A stretch of DNA of 64,000 bases. Source: Actinomycetes bacterium (lineage in GTDB: Bacteria; Actinomycetota; Acidimicrobiia; Acidimicrobiales; RAAP-2). The position numbers and the translations under genes are program-made. Below the pieces are notes generated by a model. That model did not search any database and was not told the DNA's origin. It saw nothing but the letters and a program-made list of their open reading frames with translations. Positions 27,606 to 35,004 of the stretch are shown here, in pieces. The number at the start of each line of letters is the position of its first letter. The stretch's first letter is position 1. The DNA lies in contig JAKBNL010000007.1 of assembly GCA_021831035.1 (NCBI GenBank), positions 37,429 through 101,428 of the forward strand, given 5' to 3'.

Positions 27606-28166
27606 CTACGCCTCGCCGACGTAGGTGTAGATGGCGTCGAGGTTGCGGTAGCGCTCGTTGACGTCCAGCCCGTAGCCCACCACGAAATCCGAGGGGATGG
27701 TGAAGCCCACGTAGCGCAGCGACTGCTCGACACGCTGCTCGCCGGCCTTGAGCAACAGCGCGCAGACCTCGAGGCTCTGGGGGCCCCGGGCCCCCAGGTA
27801 CTGGCGCAGGTAGTTGAGCGTGAGGCCGGAGTCGACGACGTCCTCGACGATGAGCACGGCGCGGCCCCCGAGGTCGGTGTCCAGGTCCTTGACGATCCGC
27901 ACGACGCCGCTGGTCTTGGTGGCGGCGCCGTAGGAGGAGACGGCCATGAAGTCGACCTCGACGGGCAGGTGGATCGCCCGCATCAGGTCGCTCATGAAGT
28001 TGAGGGCGCCCTTGAGCACGCAGACCAGCAGCGGCGGGTCCTCCGCGTAGTCGGCGGTGACCTGGGCGCCGAGCTCGGCAACCCGGTCGGCGATCTCCTT
28101 GGCTGAGACGACCACCTCGCCGAGGTTGCCGTTCGTCCAGCGCAGCCCGTCGGGCGCGTTACCCAT
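27606..28166 (-). CDS. hpt: hypoxanthine phosphoribosyltransferase
   Basis: A 186-residue purine salvage enzyme using PRPP and hypoxanthine or guanine. The PRPP loop is VLIVEDVVDSGLTLNYL; the flexible loop and base-binding segments are VDFMAVSSYGAATKTSG and VGYGLDVNERYRNLDAIYTY. The ATG at 28166 overlaps the tilS end by 8 bp. The order tilS-hpt is conserved across many bacteria. Confidence 0.95.
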   Translation of the reverse strand: MGNAPDGLRWTNGNLGEVVVSAKEIADRVAELGAQVTADYAEDPPLLVCVLKGALNFMSDLMRAIHLPVEVDFMAVSSYGAATKTSGVVRIVKDLDTDLGGRAVLIVEDVVDSGLTLNYLRQYLGARGPQSLEVCALLLKAGEQRVEQSLRYVGFTIPSDFVVGYGLDVNERYRNLDAIYTYVGEA

Positions 28167-29082
28167 GGTCGGCCAGCGTAGTGGAACGCTCCTCGAGGGC
28201 GAGGTGGCGGGCGCGGCGCGCGAGCCGTCGCCCACCGGAGAGCTCGGTGGCCACCACGAGCCCGTCGACCACGGCGATCGCCCTCTCGAGCTCGGCCTCG
28301 CTCGGCGGGTGGAGCTCGCCGAGCTCGTCGGCGCGCGCGAGCTCGCGGCGCAGCCATCGCGTGAGCCGGGCCCGGGGCCACCCGCGCAGCTCACCGACCT
28401 CGACCGCGCCCAGGCCGAGCCCCCGGTCGGCCTCGGTGAGCTCCTCGAGCCATCGGCGGTCCTCGGCGGCGAGGCGGGCGAGGCGGGCGAGGAGGGGCAC
28501 GACGTCGCGTTCGGCCACCTCGTCGAGCAGCGGGAGGACCTCGTGGCGCAGGCGGTTGCGCCGGAACCGCGGGTCGAGGTTGGTGGGGTCGCGACGCGCC
28601 TCGACGCCGTGACCCGCGACGTAGGCCGCCAGCGCGGCCCGGCGCACGCCGAGCAGGGGCTTGGACGGGTCGCCGACCATGGGTGAGAGCCCGTCGAGTC
28701 CCGCGCCGCGCAGCACGTTCAACAGCACCGTCTCGGCCAGGTCGTCCATGGTGTGGCCGGTGAGGGAGCCCTCGGGCAGGACGGCCCGGCGCGCGGCCCG
28801 CGCGCGGGCCTCGAAGTTCGCGCCCGCGGGGACCGAGACGTCGTGCACCACCACCGTGACCCCGAGACGGTCACCGAGCGCGCGCACGAAGTCGGCGTCG
28901 CCGCCGCTGTCGGGGCGCGCGTGGTGGTCGACGTGGTGGAGCGTCACGGCGAGTCCGGCCTCGAGCGCGAGCAGCGCCAGGCCCACCGAGTCCGGTCCGC
29001 CCGACACCGCCAGGGCCGCCGTCGCGCCGACCGGTGGGAACGCGCACGCGTCGAGGAGTCCACCGGGGTCCATCGGCCCCAC
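28159..29082 (-). CDS. tilS: tRNA(Ile)-lysidine synthetase
   Basis: A 307-residue TilS, which modifies C34 of tRNA-Ile(CAU) to lysidine. The PP-loop is LAVSGGPDSVGLALLAL, followed by LTGHTMDDLAETVLLNVLRGAGLDGL and VEARRDPTNLDPRFRRNRLRHEVLPLL, both standard for TilS. The protein is short and lacks a full C-terminal domain, as in many actinobacteria. GTG at 29082 or ATG at 29073 could be the start; neither has a clear ribosome binding site. It heads the long folate/pantothenate operon. Confidence 0.93.
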   Translation of the reverse strand: MGPMDPGGLLDACAFPPVGATAALAVSGGPDSVGLALLALEAGLAVTLHHVDHHARPDSGGDADFVRALGDRLGVTVVVHDVSVPAGANFEARARAARRAVLPEGSLTGHTMDDLAETVLLNVLRGAGLDGLSPMVGDPSKPLLGVRRAALAAYVAGHGVEARRDPTNLDPRFRRNRLRHEVLPLLDEVAERDVVPLLARLARLAAEDRRWLEELTEADRGLGLGAVEVGELRGWPRARLTRWLRRELARADELGELHPPSEAELERAIAVVDGLVVATELSGGRRLARRARHLALEERSTTLADHG

Positions 29083-29083
29083 G

Positions 29084-29881
29084 TTAGGGTCGCGCCCGGC
29101 TCTCCCCCCACGACGTCGCCGCGCGGGCGGCCACGTACTCGGCGGCGGCGTAGGCGCCGACGAAGAAGCCGATGGGCCAGCCCGACCAGAAGGCGCTCGC
29201 GATCGCCGCCCACACGCAGGCGAGCGACAGCACCACCGCGAGCGCGAGCGCCCGAGCGGGTCCCCGGGTCAGCATCCGCGCGGCCGCCGGCGGACCCACG
29301 GTCAGGGCGAAGGTGAGCAGCGCCCCCACGACGGGGACCGCGAGCGCTGCGCTCACCGCGACCAGCACGAGGAACGTCGCGTCGAGCGCGCGCACCGCGA
29401 CGCCCCGGGCGGCGGCCACCTCCTCGCTGAGCGAGGAGTACAGCAGCGGGCGAAAGAGGAGGGCCAGGGCGACCCCGGCCCCCACCACGAGCAGCGCCAG
29501 GGCGACCACCTCGCCGCGCGCGACGCCCAGCAGCTCGCCGAAGAGCAGGGCGTCGATCGTCGGCTCGTAGGCGCCGCTCGCCGCGAGGAGCGCCGCCCCC
29601 AGCGCCAGCATCGTCACCAGGGCCAGCGCGGTCACCACGTCGTTGCGCCGACGCCCGAGCGCCGCGACACCGAGGGCGGAGGCGACGGCGAACACGACCA
29701 GCCCGAGCAGGGAGCTCGCCCCGACCAGGGTGGCGCCGGCCGCGCCGGCGAAGGCGCCGTTGGGGATGGCGTGGGCGGCGAAGGCGCGGTGGCGCAGCAC
29801 GACGAACAGCCCGACGGCGCCGCTCACCATCGCCACCAGCGTCCCGGCCAGCCAGGCGTTGGCCATGAAGGGCGCGAACAC
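29084..29881 (-). CDS. ABC-3 family metal ABC transporter permease
   Basis: A 265-residue membrane protein with about eight hydrophobic helices, of the ABC-3/ZnuB type (VLRHRAFAAHAIPNGAFAGAAGATLVG is the typical early loop, with AHA and the G-A-F of the family). It starts at a GTG 2 bp after the previous permease, so the transporter has two different permease subunits. The regulator and binding protein point to zinc (or Mn/Fe). The in-frame extension upstream of 29881 is a shadow of the preceding gene. Confidence 0.88.
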   Translation of the reverse strand: MFAPFMANAWLAGTLVAMVSGAVGLFVVLRHRAFAAHAIPNGAFAGAAGATLVGASSLLGLVVFAVASALGVAALGRRRNDVVTALALVTMLALGAALLAASGAYEPTIDALLFGELLGVARGEVVALALLVVGAGVALALLFRPLLYSSLSEEVAAARGVAVRALDATFLVLVAVSAALAVPVVGALLTFALTVGPPAAARMLTRGPARALALAVVLSLACVWAAIASAFWSGWPIGFFVGAYAAAEYVAARAATSWGESRARP

Positions 29882-29883
29882 GC

Positions 29884-30744
29884 CTAGCCCCTCCCCCGGC
29901 CCCACCGGGCCCACGCGGCCGACGTCGCGACCTCGACCAGGACCACCGCGACGACGCACGCGCTCACCGGGACGCTGCGGTGCGCGGCGCTCCAGTAGAA
30001 GCTGTCGTAGCTCGCGAGGATCCCCAGCTCGACCGCGGCGACCCCGGCCGCGATCGCGCCGAGTGTCGCGCCGACGAGGCCCCGCGACACCCTCAGGGCC
30101 GCCGAGGCCGGACCGACGAGCAGCGCCGTCGACAGGATCGCCCCGATCACGAGGGCGCTCAGCGCCACCGAGGCGGCCAGCACCAGGACGAAGACCAGAC
30201 CCATCGCGCGGGGACGCACGCCGCGGGCCGCGGCGAGCTCGGGGCTGAGCGAGCTCAGCAGGAGGGGACGACGCACGACGAGGAGCGCGACGAGCGTCGC
30301 CGCGGCGACGGCCACGCCGAGCGGGACGACCGAGGGCGAGACCGTGAAGACCGAGCCGAAGAGGACGGACTGGGTCGAGCCGGTGGCCGAGGTCGACGAG
30401 CTGACGAAGTAGAGGAAGAGCGCCGTGAGCCCGGCCGCGGCGCCCAGGACGACCCCGGTGGCGACGTCGCGGTCGCGGACCCTCTCGGCCCCCGCCGCCT
30501 CGATCGACCCGCCTCCGACGACCCCGGCGAGGAGGAAGCCCAGGAGCGGCGACGCGCCCAGGAGCGAGGCCCCGGCGCCGCCGGCCATCGCGACGTCGGT
30601 GAGCGCGTGACCGGCGAAGGACTGGCCGCGTACGACGACGACGACCCCCACCGCGGCCGACACCACCGCCACGACCGCCCCCAGGACGAGGGCGGTGCCG
30701 ACCACGGGATTCGTGAAGAAGCCGGGCTCGACCAGCCAGCGCAT
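29884..30744 (-). CDS. ABC-3 family metal ABC transporter permease
   Basis: A 286-residue permease with about eight transmembrane helices, ABC-3 family (VVVRGQSFAGHALTDVAMAGGAGASLLG, LSPELAAARGVRPRAMGLVFVLVLAASVALS). Its ATG overlaps the stop of the ATPase gene by 1 bp. Together with the following permease it probably forms a heterodimeric channel for a transition metal. Confidence 0.9.
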   Translation of the reverse strand: MRWLVEPGFFTNPVVGTALVLGAVVAVVSAAVGVVVVVRGQSFAGHALTDVAMAGGAGASLLGASPLLGFLLAGVVGGGSIEAAGAERVRDRDVATGVVLGAAAGLTALFLYFVSSSTSATGSTQSVLFGSVFTVSPSVVPLGVAVAAATLVALLVVRRPLLLSSLSPELAAARGVRPRAMGLVFVLVLAASVALSALVIGAILSTALLVGPASAALRVSRGLVGATLGAIAAGVAAVELGILASYDSFYWSAAHRSVPVSACVVAVVLVEVATSAAWARWGRGRG

Positions 30745-31568
30745 CAGCGCACCACCACCTCGGGGTGGGCGCCGGGGTCGCCCGGCTCCCCCTCGACCAC
30801 CACCACGCGCCCGTGGACGTTGAGCACGTCGACGTGGTGGCCGTACAGCGCGCTCAGCACCTCGGGGCGCACCACCTCCTCGGTGGTGCCGCAGGCGACC
30901 GCGCCGTGGGCGATGTAGACCACCCGGTCCATCACCGGCACCAGGGGGCCGATCTCGTGCGCGGAGAGCAGGACGGCGACGCCCTCGGCGCGCCGGACGC
31001 GGTCGAGGACGGCGACGGTGTCGTGGACCCGGGGCAGGTCGAGGTTGGCGAGGGGCTCGTCGAGCAGCAAGAGGCGGGGACGACTAGCCAGCGCGTGGGC
31101 CATGAGGACCCGCTGCTGCTCCCCGCCCGACAGGGCGCCGATCCGCCGGCCCGCCAGGTCGCCGAGCTCGAGCGAGTCGAGCACCTCGTCCACTCGCTGG
31201 CGCACGCCCCGGCCCCGGCGCGCGAGACCGAATCGCGTCCCGTCGACGCCGAGCGCGACGAAGTCCGCGACGCGCACCGGGACGTCGTGGTCGAAGGTGA
31301 CGCGCTGGGGCACGTAGCCGACGGGCCCGCCCCGGCGGCCCTCGCGGCCGTCGACGACGACCTCGCCGGCCGTGGTCGCCTGCAGGCCGAGGATCGCCCG
31401 CAGCAGCGTCGTCTTGCCCGAGCCGTTGGTGCCGATGAGCCCGACGAACTCTCCCTCGGCGACGCGGAAGTCGACGTCGCGCAGGACCGTGCGTCCCCCG
31501 AGGGAGACCTCGACCTGGTGGACGTGCACGAGCTCGCGTCGTCCCGGCGGCAGTGGTTCGCAACCCAT
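30744..31568 (-). CDS. metal ABC transporter ATP-binding protein
   Basis: A 274-residue ABC ATPase. Walker A is IGTNGSGKTTLL, the Q-loop is GYVPQRVTFD, the signature is LSGGEQQRVLMAHAL, Walker B is LLLLDEPLANLD, and the H-loop is LSAHEIGPL. The ZnuC/MntB-like length and its place between the binding protein and the permeases fit a zinc or manganese importer. Confidence 0.92.
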   Translation of the reverse strand: MGCEPLPPGRRELVHVHQVEVSLGGRTVLRDVDFRVAEGEFVGLIGTNGSGKTTLLRAILGLQATTAGEVVVDGREGRRGGPVGYVPQRVTFDHDVPVRVADFVALGVDGTRFGLARRGRGVRQRVDEVLDSLELGDLAGRRIGALSGGEQQRVLMAHALASRPRLLLLDEPLANLDLPRVHDTVAVLDRVRRAEGVAVLLSAHEIGPLVPVMDRVVYIAHGAVACGTTEEVVRPEVLSALYGHHVDVLNVHGRVVVVEGEPGDPGAHPEVVVR

Positions 31569-32509
31569 CAGCTCAGCCTCCTCGTCGAGCGCCCGGTGGA
31601 GAGCGCCCTCGCGATCGCGTCGATCTCCGCGGTCATCCAGCGCTGGTACGTGAAGCCCCGCGGCATCGTCTCGTAGAGCGCGACGACGGGCACGTGGGCG
31701 CCCTCGGCGAGCCCCGTGAGCGTCGTCGTCACCGGGCTCGACACCTGGGCGTTCACGAGCAGGGCCGCGACGCGACGACCGGTCACGAGCGACTCGACCG
31801 TCCCGACGTCCTGGGGCGCCGGGTCCACGCCGTTCATCACGTCGGCCTGGAACCGGAACGGCGTGGCGTTCACAAGACCGAGGGCCGAGAGCAGGTAGTC
31901 ACCGACCGGCTCGGTCGTCGCCACCCGTCGACCCGCGAAGCGCGCGCGGAAGGCCTCGATCCTCGCGCGCAGGTCCGCCACGGCCGCGTCGAAGCGCGCG
32001 AGGCGCGCCGCGAAGTACGCCCGGTGCGCGGGATCGATCCGCGCGAGGTCGCCCTCGATCGCCGCGGCCACCGCCGGCATCGTCGTGGGGTCGTACCAGA
32101 GGTGGGGGTTGGCGATCGACGAGGCGAGCCCGAGGACGCGCTGGGCCACGACGACGCGACGCCGCGGGCTGGGGCTCGCCGCCTCCACGACGCGCATGAA
32201 GTCGTCGTAGCCGGCGCCGTTCTGGACGACGAGGCGGGCCCGGGCCACCTCGCGCGCGACGCTCGGCGACACCTCGAAGCCGTGGGGGTCCGCGTTGGGG
32301 TTGTCCATCACGGCCACGACCGACGCGTAGCGGCCCCCGACCTGGGCGGCCACGTCGGCGTACTGGCTCTCGGCGGCGACGACGGGGACCGTGCCCGGGG
32401 CGACCGGTGGCACCGAGGCCGCGCAGCCGCACAGAGCCACCCCCGCGAGGGCCAGTCCGCCGGCGAGCCCCCAGGGGGACCGGTGCCACGGCGCGCTAGC
32501 TAGAACCAT
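31568..32509 (-). CDS. metal ABC transporter substrate-binding lipoprotein (ZnuA-like)
   Basis: A 313-residue cluster A-I binding protein. The lipobox LCGC at about residues 25-28 marks a lipoprotein. The mature part has VPVVAAESQYADVAAQVGG, NADPHGFEVSPS (with the metal-binding His), NPHLWYDPTTM (second His), EPVGDYLLSALGL and VNAQVSSPVTTTL. The His-rich loop of true ZnuA is absent. Translation probably begins at the ATG at 32509, only 7 nt after a -10 element, so the message is likely leaderless. A Zur-box-like palindrome lies inside the promoter. Confidence 0.9.
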   Translation of the reverse strand: MVLASAPWHRSPWGLAGGLALAGVALCGCAASVPPVAPGTVPVVAAESQYADVAAQVGGRYASVVAVMDNPNADPHGFEVSPSVAREVARARLVVQNGAGYDDFMRVVEAASPSPRRRVVVAQRVLGLASSIANPHLWYDPTTMPAVAAAIEGDLARIDPAHRAYFAARLARFDAAVADLRARIEAFRARFAGRRVATTEPVGDYLLSALGLVNATPFRFQADVMNGVDPAPQDVGTVESLVTGRRVAALLVNAQVSSPVTTTLTGLAEGAHVPVVALYETMPRGFTYQRWMTAEIDAIARALSTGRSTRRLS

Positions 32510-32516
32510 TCCAGAT

Positions 32517-32545
32517 ACACTATCTGAAATGATTCCAGTTAGCAA
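32517..32545 (-). promoter_or_regulatory. promoter of the metal ABC operon
   Basis: -35 TTGCTA (32540-32545), a 17-nt spacer and -10 TAGTGT (32517-32522), with the ATG 7 nt downstream. The spacer contains the Zur-box-like palindrome. Confidence 0.6.
32524..32538. promoter_or_regulatory. Zur/Fur-box-like operator between regulator and transporter
   Basis: The 15-nt imperfect palindrome CTGAAATGATTCCAG (AAT-G-ATT centre) lies between the divergent znuA-like and fur/zur genes, inside the transporter promoter and at the -35 position of the regulator promoter. It resembles actinobacterial Zur boxes centred on AATGATT, so one site could repress both directions. Confidence 0.65.
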
Positions 32546-32557
32546 CGCGACGGCCGG

Positions 32558-32563
32558 TACGCT
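32558..32563 (+). promoter_or_regulatory. -10 element, probably leaderless, for fur/zur
   Basis: TACGCT, 6 nt before the GTG at 32570. Confidence 0.4.
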
Positions 32564-32569
32564 CGACCC

Positions 32570-32956
32570 GTGACCACCCGCGACACCCCCCAGCGGCGCG
32601 CGGTGGTCCGGGCGCTGTCGCGCCTGCAGGGGTTCGTCAGCGCCCAGGAGCTGCACGCCCTCATCGCCGACGACGGCGGGCGGATCGCCCTGGCGACCGT
32701 CTACTCCCAGCTGAAGAGCCTCGTGGGCTCGGGCGAGGTCGACGTCGTCATGACCGACCGGGGCGAGAGCCTGTACCGGCGCTGCGTCGTCGACGCCCAC
32801 CACCACCACCTGGCGTGCCGACGCTGCGGGCGCACCATCGAGGTCGACGCCCCCGACCTCGAGGCGTGGGCGAGCGAGGTCGGTCGGCGCCACGGCTTCC
32901 ACGACCTGCGCCACGTGCTCGAGCTCTCGGGGGTCTGCGACGCGTGCGCGCCGTAG
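32570..32956 (+). CDS. zur: Fur-family metal regulator, probably Zur
   Basis: A 128-residue Fur-family repressor. The winged helix covers TPQRRAVVRALSRLQGFVSAQELHALIADDGGRIALATVYSQLKSLV in pieces typical of Zur/FurB. The metal/dimer domain has DAHHHHLACRRCGRTIEV and ends in SGVCDACAP, giving two CxxC pairs for structural zinc. Divergence from a metal ABC operon with a shared palindrome makes zinc the most likely signal, though iron or manganese cannot be excluded. Confidence 0.88.
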   Translation: MTTRDTPQRRAVVRALSRLQGFVSAQELHALIADDGGRIALATVYSQLKSLVGSGEVDVVMTDRGESLYRRCVVDAHHHHLACRRCGRTIEVDAPDLEAWASEVGRRHGFHDLRHVLELSGVCDACAP

Positions 32957-33693
32957 CGCTCGAGGCGCGCGAGGTCGGCGGCCTGCCCCTCTACCGGCTC
33001 GCCGAGGCCGACGCGCTCGGGGTCGACCTCGTGGTGAGCGCACGCCCCGGCGGGGTGAGCGACGCGCCCTATACGAGTCTGAACCTGGGCACACACGTCG
33101 GCGACGACCCCGCCGCCGTCACCGAGAACCGTCGACGCCTCGACGCGGCGCTCGGCGCGCCGGTCGTCCTGGTGCGCCAGGTCCACGGCGCGACCGTCGT
33201 GGACGCGGCCACGGCGGGCGCGTCGACCGAGGCCGACGGGCTCGTCGAGGAGGGGTGCGCGCGCGCGGTGGGCGTGCTCGTCGCCGACTGCGTGCCCGTC
33301 GCGCTGCTCGACCCGGGGCGGCGCGTCGCGGTCGTCCACGCCGGCTGGCGAGGTCTCGCCGCCGGGGCCGTGGCCGCGGCGCTCGCGCGCTTCGAAGACC
33401 CCGCGCGCGTCGTCGCCGTGCTCGGCCCGTCGATCTCGGGGTCGGCCTACCAGGTCGGCGAAGAGGTGGCCCGACGCTTCAGCGAGCACGCGGGCGCCCT
33501 CACCCCCGACGGGCCCGGCCACTGGCGCCTCGAGCTGCGCGCCGTGGCGGCCGCGCAGCTCGAGCGCCTCGGGGTCGCGAGCGACCGCGTGCTTCTCACG
33601 ACCGAGGTGACCGACGGCGGCGCGACGTTCTTCTCCGATCGGGCCGAGCGGCCGACGGGGCGCTTCGCGCTCGTCGCGCGCCGGCGCCCGTAG
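32944..33693 (+). CDS. pgeF: PgeF/YfiH family protein (peptidoglycan editing factor, laccase-domain)
   Basis: A 249-residue protein of the YfiH (DUF152) family. It has SLNLGTHVGDDPAAVTENR, LVRQVHGATVV, VLVADCVPVALLD (Cys ligand), VVHAGWRGLAAGAV and GPSISGSAYQVGEEV. Family members bind zinc/copper through Cys/His; in E. coli YfiH removes wrongly inserted L-Ser from UDP-MurNAc precursors, while other members act as purine nucleoside phosphorylases. The GTG at 32944 overlaps the fur gene by 13 bp. The next two genes make peptidoglycan precursors, which supports an editing role here. Confidence 0.9.
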   Translation: MRAVALEAREVGGLPLYRLAEADALGVDLVVSARPGGVSDAPYTSLNLGTHVGDDPAAVTENRRRLDAALGAPVVLVRQVHGATVVDAATAGASTEADGLVEEGCARAVGVLVADCVPVALLDPGRRVAVVHAGWRGLAAGAVAAALARFEDPARVVAVLGPSISGSAYQVGEEVARRFSEHAGALTPDGPGHWRLELRAVAAAQLERLGVASDRVLLTTEVTDGGATFFSDRAERPTGRFALVARRRP

Positions 33694-33705
33694 CATGGGT
33701 GCCCT

Positions 33706-35004
33706 ATGACGGACGGCTCAGGGCCGGCCCGGGCCGAGGTCTTCGCCTACGTCGGGCTCGAGGTCGGCCGCGACACCCTGCGGGGCCGCTACAGCCTCGA
33801 CGGGCGCCCCTTCGAGGAGTCCGTCGCCTTCGTCGGGACGGGCCGGCTGGACCGGCCCGACGTGGTGGCCGTGGCCGAGCTCTGGTACCTGGTCGCGGGC
33901 CTCTCGTACTACAAGGCCGGCGCGGCCCGACGGGTCGACCTCGCCGCGACGCCGGTGGGCGAGGCCGGACGCCGGCTGGTCGAGGCCGCCCTCGTCGACG
34001 GGCTGGGCGAGTTCGCCTACGTGAACGGCCTCTCCCTCGCCGAGGTGCCCCTGGTCGGGGGGGGACCCGCCCCGCGGGTGGCCCCGGCGCTCGACCCCGC
34101 GGGCGTCCTCGTCCCCTTCGGCGGGGGCATCGACTCGGTCGTCGCCGTCGAGCACCTCTCGCGCGACCTCGACCGCGCCCTGTTTGTCGTGAGCCCCGCC
34201 GCCGGGCGCTTCGCCCCGCTCGAGGCCACCGCGGCGCTCACGGGCCTCGAGGTCGTGCGCGCGACGCGCACCCTCGACCCGCAGCTCACGAGCGACCCCT
34301 CGCTGTGGCGCGGCCACGTGCCGGTCACCGCGATGGTCACCCTCCTCGCCGCCGTGGCGGCGCTCGCCACCGGACGCGGCGGCGTGGCGATGAGCAACGA
34401 GCACTCGGCCTCGGCGCCGAACCTCGTCGTCGGGGGCCGGGCGGTGAACCACCAGTGGAGCAAGTCCCTCGCCGCCGAGGAGCTCGTCGCCGCGGCGCTG
34501 GCCGAGCGGGTGGGCCCGGCCCTCACCGTGGCCAGCGTGCTGCGCGACCGCAGCGAGATCTGGGTGGCGCGCGAGTTCAGTCGCCTCGAGCGCTACCTGC
34601 CCGTCTTTCGCAGCTGCAACCGCGCCTTCGCCCAGCGCCCCGAGGACCGGGCCCCGGGCTGGTGCGGGGAGTGCGACAAGTGCCTCTTCGTCAGCCTCGT
34701 GCTCGCCCCCTTCGTCGAGCGCGCCCGCCTGGCGGCGCTGCTCGGCGTCGAGCCCCTCGCCGACCCGGCCCGCGAGGCCCAGCTGCGCGCGCTGGTGGGG
34801 CTGGGCTCGACCCCCAAGCCCTTCGAGTGCGTCGGCGACCCCGCCGAGAGCGCCGCGGCCGTCCTCGAGGCGGCGTCGCTGCCCGAGTGGGGCGGCGCCG
34901 AGCCCCTCGCCACCGTGGCGCGCGAGTGCCGCCCCACCCGCTCGCTCCTCGAGCTGCTCGAGCCCCAGGGGGGCAGCCGTGTCCCGGCCCACTGGCTTCG
35001 CTGA
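33706..35004 (+). CDS. murL: MurL-like UDP-MurNAc-L-Ala-L-Glu epimerase
   Basis: A 432-residue protein resembling MurL, which uses ATP to epimerise the terminal L-Glu of UDP-MurNAc-L-Ala-L-Glu to D-Glu. A PP-loop-like motif is seen at residues 135-144 (VPFGGGIDSV), an AMSNEHSASAPN segment in the middle, VNHQWSKSLAAEELV, and a Cys cluster at 304-326 (SCNRAFA ... WCGECDKC). The following gene encodes a MurD2-like ligase and overlaps it by 26 bp, the arrangement known for MurL-MurD2. The pair would let the cell make D-Glu peptidoglycan without glutamate racemase. Confidence in the family rests on these motifs and the partner gene. Confidence 0.82.
   Translation: MTDGSGPARAEVFAYVGLEVGRDTLRGRYSLDGRPFEESVAFVGTGRLDRPDVVAVAELWYLVAGLSYYKAGAARRVDLAATPVGEAGRRLVEAALVDGLGEFAYVNGLSLAEVPLVGGGPAPRVAPALDPAGVLVPFGGGIDSVVAVEHLSRDLDRALFVVSPAAGRFAPLEATAALTGLEVVRATRTLDPQLTSDPSLWRGHVPVTAMVTLLAAVAALATGRGGVAMSNEHSASAPNLVVGGRAVNHQWSKSLAAEELVAAALAERVGPALTVASVLRDRSEIWVAREFSRLERYLPVFRSCNRAFAQRPEDRAPGWCGECDKCLFVSLVLAPFVERARLAALLGVEPLADPAREAQLRALVGLGSTPKPFECVGDPAESAAAVLEAASLPEWGGAEPLATVARECRPTRSLLELLEPQGGSRVPAHWLR

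Noticed and set aside
29084..29887. Plus-strand frame opposite the zinc permeases (408 codons from 28661)
   Set aside because: Antisense to tilS and the permease; composition typical of shadows.
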